Notes: a model not told the origin generated them from the letters alone. Shown: positions 11,483 through 22,321, counted from the first letter of the stretch. The stretch is DNA of 64,000 nucleotides from Gracilariopsis chorda (GCA_003194525.1 NBIV01000040.1:124001-188000); one strand, 5' to 3'. A program made the numbers and translations.

Positions 11483-11510
11483 TTTTACGGACGTTGTGCT
11501 CATCACTGGG
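11483..11510 (+). repeat. Direct repeat flanking gypsy fragment, copy 2
   Basis: Same sequence as 6157-6184. It marks the junction between the integrase stub and the Copia RNase H tail. Confidence 0.7.
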
Positions 11511-11764
11511 TGTATCACATTTTCGTTGACAATTTTGGTCTTTACTCAACAATCTCTACGTTGCATGAACAGAGAGACTACTGCCTACGACCTACCGTTT
11601 CAAGACTTCGAGATTCTTTTGACGAAGTTTGCAGGCTTTCCGGTTCATCAAATATCGTGGACGCCTTGACAAAGATCAATCCGCACTCACTTCGTTTATT
11701 AAACCAAATAATGAACGAAGGAACACTGCCAAAAAAGGTTGTAGAGCATCTGGAGAAACATTAG
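11499..11764 (+). pseudogene. Copia-type RNase H C-terminal tail
   Basis: One open frame gives FVDNFGLYSTISTLHEQRDY and, at the end, SGSSNIVDALTKINPHSL followed by a short tail and stop at 11762. The VDNFGLYST segment fits a catalytic Asp strand of a Copia RNase H, and the xNxADALTK-type motif is the usual end of the polyprotein. It lacks everything upstream. Its plus-strand orientation agrees with the Copia gag-integrase at 3.2-5.6 kb, so it may be the far end of that element with the gypsy piece lodged inside. Confidence 0.55.
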
Positions 11765-12077
11765 TAGTCAAACTATAGTACATACGTCTTCGATGGCTGT
11801 AATTTATCTTGAGTATGCTATGGAAACAAAAAAAGAATAAGCATTAGCTCCACGTTATGCGTAAGACACGAGATTGCCCCGCGCTGAGCAGTTCTTGCCA
11901 TTTCCGTACATGGTGCTACCGCTACGAAGGCGGGGAATTCCAGCCGAAGTGGACATACCTGCCCCCACAATTAAGTTGGGCCTCCATACACCTCCCGGGG
12001 GTCAGCCTTCGTAACAGATATAAAACACGGACGCTATTTTCGCCTCAGCCCGTCAGGACTTAAAGGTTCATTTCATC
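11765..12077. other. No gene recognised
   Basis: About 310 bp after the Copia tail. Open frames here have no family motif. Confidence 0.4.
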
Positions 12078-12149
12078 GAGCACCTGGTTGGTCTTGAACC
12101 AAGTACTTCTTTTCTCACTCAACCAGAGTGTTACCAATCTGCTACGCTC
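12078..12149 (-). tRNA. tRNA-like sequence, probably degenerate or SINE-derived
   Basis: On the minus strand a 72-base stretch has a Pol III A box-like TAGCAGATTGG and a B box-like GGTTCAAGACC at tRNA spacing, a partial acceptor stem (GAGC at the 5' end with GCTC at the 3' end) and a T-arm (TTGG-TTCAAGA-CCAA). A CACT/AGTG stem closes a seven-base loop with GGT at the anticodon place, which would suggest Thr. The D stem pairs badly and no T-run terminator follows, so it may be a decayed tRNA or a tRNA-derived SINE head. Confidence 0.3.
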
Positions 12150-12222
12150 GCTTAATTTTCTTATTTAAGCTAAACCTCTGTAGTTATTTATTCTTCTTTG
12201 GCTCTTCATCGCCAATTTGAAG

Positions 12223-12425
12223 GGTGTTGCACTACTGACGTAAGCTAAACTACTTACTCTGGCATGACCTCCTTCAGCTCGCGCTGCTCCAAGAATGAGC
12301 TAGGATAAGCCCCTGAGTCTCGCTTGGCACTGCCTGCCAAGTGCGGGGCATAGTGACGAGGAAGGAAGACTTTTCACTGCTCCTTTTCCACTTCGACGGA
12401 CCCTGTGCCCTGCGCAAAATGTCCG
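12223..12425 (+). repeat. ~200 bp direct repeat, copy 2
   Basis: Second copy of the repeat at 2999-3200, in the same orientation, starting TGTTGCACTACTGACGTAAG. No gag follows it; the sequence to the right is unrelated and runs to the G1 LTR at 12722. Confidence 0.55.
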
Positions 12426-12721
12426 TTCATTCTATAAGTAAATTTGTTCTCAGAGGGTGTAGACATGGCGCATGTCCAACTGCCAACTGTGCCAAAACTA
12501 CAATACCTCTGCTTCTCTAAGCGAAAAAAGTTTTTGAGCCCATCACGGATTCCTTGAATTAGCGGCAAGTACTGTTGTTTACTCCCAACTCTTCTCTCAA
12601 AATCTGCGAAATCCACTGGAGCAGTAATTTGATTCTCAATCGGCACATCTAATGCTTCTCTGGCCAAGTTATATACCAGATCGTTTCAAAGAAACCTACA
12701 ATGACTAGGCACCAGGGGTGG
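12426..12721. other. No gene recognised
   Basis: Left flank of the G1 element. A minus-strand open stretch (12374-12667) has no recognisable motif. Confidence 0.4.
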
Positions 12722-13515
12722 TGTAGTGCAATGCCTGGAAGCGGCAGTGCACCGAATGATGCTCGGGATTCTTCCTCGATGGAGGTGAGCCCACTTGGAT
12801 ACAGCCCTCCCAGGGGTGGCATGACTATAGCGAGCTGTAAGGCTGAAGCCACCCGTCGCGACTTGCGCAGGGAGGTCGGGACAAGAATAAGGTATCCGGG
12901 GGAGCAGTGTGGGTGTGGTCGTCTTCTGGAGAGAAAAGGTTTCCACGAACGTGGCACGAACGAACACGAGCCGTGGGTAGCCGTAAATCCACCCTGTAAA
13001 GGGAAAATTAAGGGAGAGTGGAGTCACGAGTGTCGTGACGAAGATTAACGGCAGTTCCGGTAAATAAACCTTGTACAAGGCGAACACCATGACAGTTGGA
13101 ATAACAATCCGAATACTCCGATACTTCAGATAGGCAAGGGGGTTAGACGTTCCGTATGATATGGAGTTTCCCTACACGGAGGAGTAGAGAACACACGAAG
13201 GCGGTGAGCTCTAGAGCCAATACTTCAGGTTGGGGTCCCTTGTTGGGGAATTATTAGTGGTGCGACGGCAACTCGCCGGCGCACTAAGTACTAACCATCC
13301 CAGAAATGGGTGTAAAAATAATAAATAGAATTAACTAAATTACTCCACCTTGGTGGTTCATGCCCGGTACTGTGGCCAACCGCCCATTGACTCTTCCCTG
13401 TCCCACGTGTCAACTCCACTATTAGTGTTCATAGTTCATGCAATGACTATATTACCGAAACATTCGGGAAATCAACCAAGTACCAAGAATCTCTCCTTGG
13501 GGGCATTGCACTTCA
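12722..13515 (-). repeat. G1 3' LTR (LTR-A, family L1)
   Basis: 794 bp. On the element strand it starts TGAAGTGCAATGCC and ends GGCATTGCACTACA, so the ends form a 14 bp inverted repeat with one mismatch. It is directly repeated at 23420-24212. It lies next to a polypurine tract at its inner edge, which identifies it as the 3' LTR of the minus-strand element. Confidence 0.92.
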
Positions 13516-13532
13516 TATCTCCCTCCCCAGTC
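13516..13532 (-). other. Polypurine tract of G1
   Basis: On the element strand the 3' LTR is immediately preceded by CTGGGGAGGGAGATA, the primer site expected for plus-strand DNA synthesis in an LTR retroelement. Confidence 0.75.
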
Positions 13533-13574
13533 CGGAAAGCAACCGCAAAGGCAGGCGAATCCAAGCGGAAAATG

Positions 13575-15397
13575 AGTGATAAAATTCCAAATTTCTCCGG
13601 TTCCCCGGGTCCACCCTCTGCATCAGAGAAAACACCTCCTGCAAAAGCAGCGAATCAGCCTACCAGAATTGCAAGCTCTTCTCCTTCTTACTAAACTCAG
13701 TCAGGTCACACCATTTCAAAGGAGAATATGAACAAAAAGAACAACCAGCCTCCAAGAATGACTCCAGTCGGAAACTTCACAACCGGTTTCCGGGTGCTAC
13801 CCTTGACAAATTGGAAACGAACTCCAGCACAGCCAGCCAACATTGGCACAGCGTCTCGGCATGGGTTCCAACTTCCACCAGGCGTGGCTCGTTCTGCAAT
13901 GATCCCGGTGGCCACTTGGCCTTTATATAATGCCCTTGTAGGGTTACCTCTGATGAATCGGAGCCACGCGTCTCAGTTCTGGCTTGCGCTGTGGTTCCAT
14001 CCTATCGCTGCTCTCGATGAGGATTTGGTTCCCGCCTACGCGGATGGTTCCGGTACCCTGCCCGGGAATCCACCCAGCGTCTTCACCTAGTCGTGGGAAT
14101 GGGGTCATCGAAGCGCCATCCCGGTGCACTATATCCGGAGAAAGTTAGGAGAATCCGTGACTGCGGCTCATGCGGCACTGTTGCGGGTCGCATATTAGCG
14201 GCAGAGCCAGGTGCCTTTCAAATTCCCGGTGGCTACCGGCTTGGGTTTCGCAGTCATCCTATTCAGCACGCACGGCGAAATCTGTTACGGCGAACGCCTG
14301 GCCAGCCTCAACACCCTCACGTGGAGGAACTTTCCTGCTGCACGGCAAGAAGCCCTGTGTTGGGAATGACCAACACTTCCGGCTGAGTTCCGGTACCTTC
14401 CTCGGCAGTCCTGGTCCAACTTCCTCCAAAACGTCATCCGTTCTGAACGGCCCTGCCGATCCCGATTTGGGTACTTTGTCCCGTATCAAAACGTGGAGAT
14501 TGAGCGGATTGCTCCACCTCAGCAACAGCGTCGGTACATTGCACTCCCCGAGTGGTGGAGGTTTCATGAGGCATGCCGGGGTTGTTACATTGATCTCCCG
14601 CCGGCACTCACATACCTCGGCACTTTTTTGATTCAGGATCCTCAGTGGGGGCTTTGTTCGGTAATTGTAACCGAGTGGGCTGCCTGCACTGCGGCGTATA
14701 TCCTCGTGGAGGTTTATGACCAGTATGGACTCTAATTCATCCAACCGCGTGTGCGAGCCACTATTCGCAACCGGAATCTCAGTGTCACCCTTGGGGTATT
14801 GCCAACAATGACTAAGTACTCCAATTATTTGGTTTGGTCGACAGTGTTGACTGGAGCAAGGTCATGCTGGGATAGAGCGGTCGGCTTGACGGCGGCGGTG
14901 GCGGTACAGGTGGTCGGCGTCTTGGGAGAAACACCGCCATTGCGGGGCATTTCATCCACTTTGAACCCTGGGAGTTCCGGGAGACATCCTCTGAACAGGC
15001 GAGGGACCCCCGTGACGCCCCCCGGCATGTGCTGGATGACCACCCGATTGGGAACGTCAACTGCGACGATTACTACCGCCCGTATTGCAGGGATAAGCCA
15101 ATGGTCGATAACGAACCCGAATAGCCGGTGGACATGGAACTAGATGTTGCTGACATGGTCGTAGACGAATACCCCGAAGGGTTGCCTCCGGGTCCCAGTC
15201 CTCCGATGGCAAGCGCCCGGCCTTCACTCCCTAGTGGGAGTACAGCCATTGAAAGCGATTTCATCGGCCGCTTACTCCGCGAAGCGGGTTTAAGCGCTGC
15301 CGAGGTTTCGGGTGACCTCACCGCGATGGCAGATGCCTTGCATTACCGCCTCGCGGGTGGTTATGCCCCGGAAGATGGGGAAGGGTCGAACCTCTAA
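13575..15397 (+). pseudogene. Antisense accessory reading frame in G1, function unknown
   Basis: Between the chromodomain and the 3' LTR the plus strand, opposite to gag-pol, holds one long frame from MSDKIPNFSGSPGPP to EVYDQYGL-stop at 14733, about 385 codons, with only four internal stops (near 13692, 14088, 14196 and 14367). It starts with a Pro/Ser/Lys-rich region. Trp- and aromatic-rich segments follow (ASQFWLALWFHP, TLTWRNFPAARQEALCWE, RRYIALPEWWRFHEACRG). After a frameshift a Pro/Asp/Glu-rich part (HFEPWEFRETSSEQARD, YYRPYCRDKPMVD, DMELDVADMVVDEYPE) runs to a stop at 15395. I do not recognise a domain. Accessory frames in sense or antisense between pol and the 3' LTR are known in several plant Ty3/gypsy lineages; their role is not settled. 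The long run of one frame with few stops in an otherwise badly decayed element argues that it was once a gene. Confidence 0.55.
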
Positions 15398-15582
15398 TCC
15401 AGTATCCTGGTCTCTTTCCCTGGCTTAGCCAGTAATGTAGCTCAGCATCACAAAGGAGCGCGAGGCTCTTCACTAAACTTTCCGTTTAGAAGGACGTTTT
15501 CTCTTTCCTTCCCGTCCTTGACGGAGTTCATACCAAAGGGGTTGTACTCCTCTGTCCTACCCTCCCCTACTTCGCGGAATTT
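15398..15582. other. Spacer between antisense frame and chromodomain end
   Basis: About 185 bp with no feature; the convergent ends of the antisense frame and pol lie here. Confidence 0.4.
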
Positions 15583-16089
15583 TTATCCCACTTGGGCGTT
15601 GCAAAGCGTAGCTGGATTTGCGGTACCCGCAATGCGGTAATATTGCACCAACTTCAAACGAGGGAGGTGTTCGATGGGTTTCATGGTGTGCCAGCTTGGG
15701 TAATATCCGTACCAACGAACACTGTATCTTAGAATACATTCCTGATTCCAGGTGTGCCCGACGATTTGGTCAATTACAAACTGTGGTTTCGATACTTGTC
15801 GGCTTTGCCATGTTATGGTGACCTCGCTTGTCAGGAGCTGCCCGTGGGACTGGAGATTTTCCCTCGTGGGCGCGTCAGGATGCGACGTGCCGGCTTCGCT
15901 CAGAGGCGGCGGCGCACAGTGCGGAATAGTATCCCTCAAGAGGGTGTCTTCGTGGAACGGTTGCCGCGTACCGCGGTAACTGGGTAGTACCTCTAGTTTG
16001 CGGGTGTCCTCCTTCCCATGTTGACGGTAGTCCGGCCAAACCGCGAGCTTGCGGGCATCTTGCCACTTTGGGAGAGTTGCGGAGGTCAT
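15583..16089 (-). pseudogene. G1 chromodomain at the end of integrase
   Basis: The last third reads QFVIDQIVGHTWNQECILRY, then VRWYGYYPSWHTMKPIEHLP and KLVQYYR. This is the chromodomain pattern found at the C-terminus of Ty3/gypsy chromoviral integrases: an aromatic or Val strand, the Y-x-V-R-W-x-G-Y strand, then W-x-P-x-E-x-L. Such domains steer integration to modified chromatin. The upstream part is Arg/Ser/Pro-rich and looks like linker. Start and frame upstream are not continuous with the integrase core. Confidence 0.75.
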
Positions 16090-16383
16090 CCCCTGGTGGG
16101 GGTTTTCGGGTCACTCGGTGGTTGGTGCGGAGCGCACAACCTCCGTGCGTTGACCTAACTCCCACTAGATGTGGTTGTTAACCGCCTCCTTGCATTCCGC
16201 CTCCCTTGGCATGGGCCTTACACTGTCCGTCTGCACCGTGCACTGCTCTGTTGGCACCCAGTATGTAGCTATTACTTCCGGTGCTCCGGTGTCTTCCATC
16301 AAACTCCCTGATGGGATGAGTACAGATGGCGCGGTGGACACCCTGTCCGGGGACTTTGCGTTCAATTGAGGTGTGATTTCTTC

Positions 16384-17315
16384 CTACAGATGAGCATCAC
16401 CCGGGATGACCGGCTTAACCCTGGCAATGACGCCCTTTTTTTCCGAAACGCTCGGTATACTACGGCGTTTGCGCGGGGACTTTAGCATTTCGATCTCGGA
16501 AGTTCTGACAACTTTCCCGTTATGAACGGTTCTCAATTCCGGGTCTGTAGAGCCAGAGACTTGAGTTGTAAGAGGTGCATTCCTGCCTTCCTCCCTCAAG
16601 AAGTTCTCTTCACTTTCCAGAGTTGCTGGATTTCCAACGCGTGCGTTGCCCACTATGAGCGGTGTGGATGGTGCTGAGGAATCCATTTTGGCTGTAAGTT
16701 CCGTCGAAGACGGTTCTGCTACTACACCCTGGTGAGGGGTCTGCGAAAAGATACCACTATCATTATTCAGGGAATAACCCTGATTCAGGGGTACAGAATA
16801 CGGTTTTGGTCCACTCTCCCGTATCATATGGTGTAACTGCGTCGTTGAGAAACCCTGCATGGGGGATTGCAACGCTTCATCGACCTTCCGTGTCTCATGG
16901 CTCAAATCCCGTTGCGACGCTAGTAGATTCCCATCGTGGCGATAGATCCTCTACTTACCTTAAACGGAGCAAGGGGGGTATCAGTAGAATATCCCGCATG
17001 GTGGGTGTAGATATGCGCCGAAAAGGTGGTAGTGTTAGAAGTAGAGAAAGGCGCGTTTGGAGCTGAATGATCCGGCCAAGCCGGGGGTTCCGACAAATTC
17101 GGTAATTCTGAGAGGCCCCGAGTAGGGTGTGGTAGAGTAGTTGGTCTATTTGGTCTGGGATGTTCCGGCGTTACTGAGTCCGTAGAGATAGGTTTCCCTG
17201 TTTCCATGACAACCTCAGACGAGGGAGGAGGGGCAGGTACAACACGATCGCAGAAAATCCGCTTGTGTGCCTTTTCCATTTCCACTACGACAGTGTCGGA
17301 GTTAACAGATACCAC
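16384..17315 (-). pseudogene. Long Pro/Ser/Thr-rich linker of G1 integrase
   Basis: Two minus-strand frames (16920-17315 and 16384-16905) joined by a frameshift. They are rich in Pro, Ser, Thr and charged residues (for example SELPNLSEPPAWPDHSAPN and LKSPRKRRSIPSVSEKKG) with no domain. They lie between the integrase C-terminal part and the chromodomain. This gives a spacer of about 1.2 kb, unusually long for the family, where the chromodomain normally follows the integrase closely. It is probably unstructured. Confidence 0.45.
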
Positions 17316-18425
17316 TTCAAAAGGTCCATCCGGCAGAGACGAAAGCTTGTGACGCTTCTCCCGTTCCGGGTTATAATATTCGTTACGTAGAAAGACGTAG
17401 GCTTTGACCGTATGCAGGGATCATTATCTCGTAGATGAGCTCCTAAATCCCGCTTGTACGTGGCTTGTGCGCGTTCTACGGACCTCTGCAATGCGGGGAC
17501 CAGTTTAGTAGGCCATTGCTTCCATGCCTGGCGGTAGCGACCCACAGATTGGAATTCATCCAAAGTGGCTCCGGTTTCTAACGCCACAGGCGGGGGTGAA
17601 CGAGATAAAACCAATTCGAATGGTTACACTCCAGTATTCTGGTGAACTTGCCTATTGTATGCAAATGTTAAAGCATCTGTATACAAGTCCCACGACTTGG
17701 GGTTATCAGCAACGTAAGAACGGAGAGAGGCCAACCAACTCCGCTTGAACCTTTCCACTTGCCCAATACACTGGGAGATGGTAGGTAGTCGTGAACAATT
17801 TATTCACGTTCAGGATGCGACAAACATCCTGGAAGAACTTGGATGCAAACTGCCGTCCATTATCAGAGAGCATCTTCACAGGAGGACCGTCGACAAATAT
17901 CCATTGCATTATAAGAGCCTGGGCCAATTTGAAAGCGGTTATTCTCCGAAGAGGGACAGTCCGAACAAGCTTTGAAAAGCGAGCCGTGACCACCAGTAAG
18001 AACCTTTTACCTATCTTTGTAGTGAGACGGGGTCCAAAAATATCGCTTGTGATAAACTAGAGTAGCGCCGGACTAGAGAATAACTTCATTTTCTTCGCGT
18101 TCCTGCGGAGCTTCACCCGGTTCTTCTAGCAATCCGTACAAAACCGCACAGTGTCGTAGCAATCAACCGCCATGGCGGGCCAGTAAAAAGCCCTTTGCAG
18201 GGTGAGGTAGAGCATCCTCCTACCTATGTGGCAACTGAGCTTCGCATAGTGCGAGAGATGTAGTACACGCGATTGCAGGGAACAAGGTACCGAACTCTTT
18301 GGGCGAGCTTCGACCAACCGAACGGGGTAGCCTTTATCGTCCACCTCGAAGAGGAGGTCTTCACCACCGTTTAAACGAGCTCTAATCCTCATACAGAAGG
18401 GGTCACCGAATTGTTTTTGGATCAA
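17285..18425 (-). pseudogene. G1 integrase, degenerate
   Basis: Starts with the zinc domain: HLSHYAKLSCHIGRRMLYLT (two His), AFYWPAMAVD and VRFCTDC (two Cys). The catalytic core is at 17706-17993: VTARFSKLVRTVP, where the usual TDRFSK Asp is replaced by Ala, and LSDNGRQFASKFFQDVCRIL, which keeps the second Asp. The last Glu is seen after a frameshift in GQVERFKRSWLASLRSYVAD. The C-terminal barrel (17285-17614) carries GRYRQAWKQWPTKLVPALQR and the strands around YVTNIITRNGRSVTSFRL. An intact enzyme would insert the DNA copy into the chromosome; here the first Asp is missing and frameshifts break it. Confidence 0.85.
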
Positions 18426-18458
18426 TTCCTCCTGTGAAACTGGTACGAAACTGCGCGG

Positions 18459-19125
18459 TTAGGGGTTCTCAGGGGTCTCGCGGGATGCGATTAATTTGTC
18501 AAAGTCAGCATCTTCATCCCAGTCTTCTGGCTGTTCCTCGAACTTCCACTCCGGATCATCCGGTTCTTCAGCCATGAAGCATGGAATGTCGTCATCCTCC
18601 GTTGGGAGTGCTTCCCCATTTGTGGGTAGACGCGACAAAGCTCCGGCCTTGGTGATGAGTGCACCCTTTTCTATACATGACTTGGAAGTCATATTCCGCA
18701 AGGCGGAGTGTCCAGCGCATAAGGCTGCCCGAGGGATTGGATATGTTCATTAACCACCTCAATGAGGAATGTTCCGTGTATACGGGAAGCTGAACTCCCA
18801 TACGATAGGGAAGTAGGGTAGAAAGCGCCCACAGGACGGCGAGACACTCTTTCTCCGACATGGAGTAATTCTACTCGTAGACATTGAGCGAACGAGACCA
18901 ATAACCAATTGGCCTTCGGTCCCCCTCTAGGGTAGTTTGGAAAAGAGCATAACCAACTTTGTAGTTGCTCGAGTCCGTGTCCACGGAGTACGGGACTCCC
19001 ACTTTGGGTAAAGATAAGATAGGTGCTGATGCGACAGCCACCTCTAAGTAGTTAAACGCTTCCGATTGCTCGGGAGTGTATAGTCCCAATTGTGTGGAAT
19101 TTCCTTTACGTAACAACGCATTCAA
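18459..19125 (-). pseudogene. G1 RNase H, degenerate
   Basis: Follows RT in order. Motifs: VPYSVDTDSSNYKVGYALFQ (first acidic position in VDTDSS), RRPIGYWSRSLNVYE, MSEKECLAVLWAL (catalytic Glu) and LPVYTEHSSLRWLM, where TDHSSLRW has become TEHSSLRW. The connection GALSRLPTN closes the domain, and an acidic tail (EDDDIPCFMAEEPDDPEW) leads to integrase. The stop at 18871 and a frameshift separate the two halves. Confidence 0.8.
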
Positions 19126-19164
19126 AGGTGCCGCAATATCCGAAAAAGTCGGAGTAAACCGTTG

Positions 19165-19865
19165 CTAGACGTTGACGAGCCCCAAGAAGGACCAAAGTTC
19201 CGTTTGAGTGCGGTGTTCCTTGGCCTCAACGAGGCACTTGACTCGACCCTTCTCGATCATTAACCGTCCTGGGCGGATGATATGTCCCAGATATTTGACT
19301 GTATCGGTGAGAAAATCGCACTTCCTCAACCTCAGAGTAATTCCCGCACCTCTTAGTACGGTCAGAACGTCGCTGACATGGGTCAGATGGTCGTCCAAAT
19401 TATTGGCGGATATGATAGTATCATCCAGGTAGACCAGGCAGCTCCGCCACTTGAAACGGTTCAATAGAATATTTATTGCACGCTGAAAGGAAGCGGGAGC
19501 GTTGGTAAAACCAAACGGCATCCGCTTGAAGCGGTAGGATCTTGCGTGGCAGGTGAACGTGGTATTATCTCGATAATCCTGTTTAACAGGGATTTTCGAA
19601 TAACCCCAGTTGGTTTCCAAAGCCATGAACACGGTAGCGGCTCCAAGGGAGTCAATGCACTTGTCCATACGAGGGATGGGATATGTGTACCTAACAGTCA
19701 CGGCATTGAGCCAGCGATAGGACAGAACCTCCAGCTTCCGTCAGCCTTTAAATCTAGTACCATTGAGTATGACCAGGGTGATTGATCGGGCTCTATCACA
19801 CCTGCACGGAGCATTTTGTTCACTTGAGACTTGTCCTCTTCCCAAGCTTTCGGTCCTGACCTCTA
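19165..19865 (-). pseudogene. G1 reverse transcriptase with intact YLDD box
   Basis: Starts near KMLRAGVIEPDQSPWSYSMV and DLKADGSWRFC, then YTYPIPRMDKCIDSLGAATV, YRFKRMPFGFTNAPASFQRA and the catalytic box LVYLDDTIISA, which keeps both aspartates. KYLGHIIRPGRLMIEKGRV and ELWSFLGLVNV follow. One 178-residue segment is continuous; the upstream part is interrupted by a stop. It lies between protease and RNase H in the expected order. It is the best preserved enzyme part of G1. Confidence 0.88.
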
Positions 19866-20103
19866 AAGAGGTTTTGCCATCGGACGTGCACCCATCAACA
19901 AATCTATCCCGTGTTCCGTAGCATTAATCTCGCCTAGCAAGCCATCCCACATAGTGTTAAATCCCTGTAGCATTGCACAGCGTTTGTCGCAATGTGACTC
20001 CGACACATGGCCGAGGTCTATATCTTCTACTGACTCTATGGGGTCCACTCGGTTAGAACCTGTAGCATTGTCCTGTGGTACAGGTCTGGGCGTTGGTTCC
20101 GAA

Positions 20104-20960
20104 TTATTCGAGGTGTTCGACGTTAAAACCACGGCTTCCTCCCCTCCTTTGACGATAGTTCGTCGGTGGTGGGGGTGGCTTCCTCAGAAGAGGGGCGATT
20201 CTCAGAGCGTCGGCAGTCGTCATCATCGTCAGGAGCATCCCAAGAGGGTGTGGAGTGACGCTTCCAATTACTTGGTTCTTAACCAGATACTGGGGGCGTT
20301 GGCCAGGATTTGCAACAATTATCCGGAAATGAGCATCCGGGGTAACGTGAGCAATTCCGTTTGCTAGCGCGAGCTTGTATTTCTCGTATAATGAGGGCAA
20401 AGTTTGAAGAACCCGAAGAATATCTTTACGGAAATTGACTTGTACCCTGACTTGGGACTCAGGTGGTATGGAAACCAAGGCTGCGACTCGAATTTTTATG
20501 AACTCACGAGACGTGGGCAGTGGTTCCTGCACAGCAGGTAATGGGACGTGCTTCTGCGAAGCACGCTTCAGCTGGAGACGGATGATTGGTACTGAAGATC
20601 CGTCGTGGAGGTCCACATGCCTAAGGCGGGGCCTGATTGCGTCGACAAATCCGTCGCAGTAATCACATCCCAGTATGACTGGAGCGGCCCATGACCGACA
20701 AACAACAAAATCAAGCTTCACCATTGAGATGCCCAGCTGCACGATTAAGTCAACGGTACCCACCGTTTTTAACGGATCGTTGCTCGCATGTGCGACCTGA
20801 GGAACCGTCTTGGAACGGATACGAGACCGCACCTGCGGGGTAGCAATTATTCCACGATGAAGTTTGGGCCTGCACCTGTGTCCAGGACTGCTAGAAATCT
20901 CACCATAACATGGCTGTCAAGGCCAAGGTTGGCATAAACCTTGCGGGTGTGCTTAGCCAT
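20104..20960 (-). pseudogene. G1 aspartic protease, degenerate
   Basis: The active-site strand AVLDTGAGPNFIVE is on the minus strand at about 20845-20890, followed by a stop. The continuation in the frame 20104-20832 has the second half of a retropepsin (STWAAPVILGC-type strand: SWAAPVILGCDYCDGFVDAI). The rest of that frame is a long spacer with a Pro-rich stretch (RKPPPPPTNYRQ) leading toward RT. The stop right after the active site disables it. Confidence 0.7.
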
Positions 20961-21150
20961 AAAGAAGACTATATCCGGAATTCGTTGGGTTTTACTCCGT
21001 AACTACGGGTGACGCAGCACAGAAAGGTGTGCAGACTCCACGTCTGCGGTGTCTTTCCTTGAAATGATTTTCACCGAGGGGCGAGGTGGCGAAGCCTTGG
21101 GCGTCAGCAGCCTCATCTCTGACGACGCCTCTCCCAAAGAGGAGACTCCC

Positions 21151-22321
21151 TCAGTTAGTTTTCAAGGGAGATTCCCGCCGTAGGCGGTAATCCAGTGTCC
21201 TCGACCACGAAGGCTTCATTCTAAGGGCCGGGGTTCTTATCCGCATAAGCGGGTGTTGCGTCGGACGTTTGAGCGACTTCCTGATTAGGGTCATTGAAGC
21301 TAGCCATGCACGCAGGATATGTGGCAAGGCAGGCGAGAAGTCCGTTTCAGCACGGAAGTAGGAAGCTGTCGGAACGGATCGTTTCTCCTCTGCAGTGAGG
21401 GCCTGGTAATTTGCCACCACCTTGACCATATCCTTCAGTGAGCAAAGACAATGAGGGGATGAATGGCCATGGGTGTAGCAAAGGTGGCAAATCACTGCCA
21501 ACAGGGCGACGTGCCGGTTAGTACCATGAGCATCGGAGAGCGGTACCGCAGGGCGGGTGTCATTCCATCCAGGCCGTTGGTAATTCGATTGAGCTTTCAT
21601 ACACGGGACTCGTGGTGGCTGAACGCGATTGTTCCCTGCGTACAATACGGGGTTCTCTTGCGCCATTTCAAGCGTGTACTCCATCGGTGAAGGTAAGTCC
21701 GTGGTTGATAGAGACACTCCAACTCCCTGTGCTACAATAAGGGCGTCGTATACCTGTTGGGTGTTCTATCCGCTAAAAGCAAGGGCGATGAGGAGTCAAT
21801 CTCCACCATCAACGCCTTGTCGGGCTTAAAACGATGAATCAGAGTTCTTGCACGAAGTGCCTCCCCTTCCACTCAAGCGTGTTGAACAAGCTCAAGGTAG
21901 GTGATTTTCCGCTTTTCCTCGCGCTATCGAGTGACAGGATTCCAGATTGTCGGGTCCAGGCCATCGACGAACATAGTACAACGTTCCCCTGCAGGGTATA
22001 CGTTCCTAAAACGGGAGAAGGCCTTGTTAACAGGCACCGATTAATCGGTTTCAGACTCGCCTGAGCGCTGACTAGTATCCCGAAAGACGGGGATTGCCCC
22101 TGAACGACGGTATTGGTGGCATAGGAGCGCAATAAATATTGCACAGCCTCCGGACAGCAGGCTACCCCTCCATCGCAGGTACGAGATGATCCCCTGACAG
22201 ACGCGTACTGGTCCTCTGCCACTCCCCGTAAGAAATATGGTAATAACAAATAGGCTTGTCCCTCATTCATTCCGAGGATATCGGCTTCCACTAAAAAGCG
22301 GGAAAGAAAGTACAATAGCAT
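21151..22321 (-). pseudogene. G1 gag C-terminal half with CCHC zinc knuckle
   Basis: Frame 21839-22321 is helical capsid-like sequence (AYLLLPYFLRGVAEDQYASV, PEAVQYLLRSYATNTVVQ) and resembles the decayed gag at 7666-7983. Frame 21151-21717 contains CHLCYTHGHSSPHC, an exact C-x2-C-x4-H-x4-C zinc knuckle, the RNA-binding element of nucleocapsids. The two frames are separated by a frameshift region. Upstream is the intact N-terminal gag frame 22591-23304 and downstream the protease. Confidence 0.75.
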
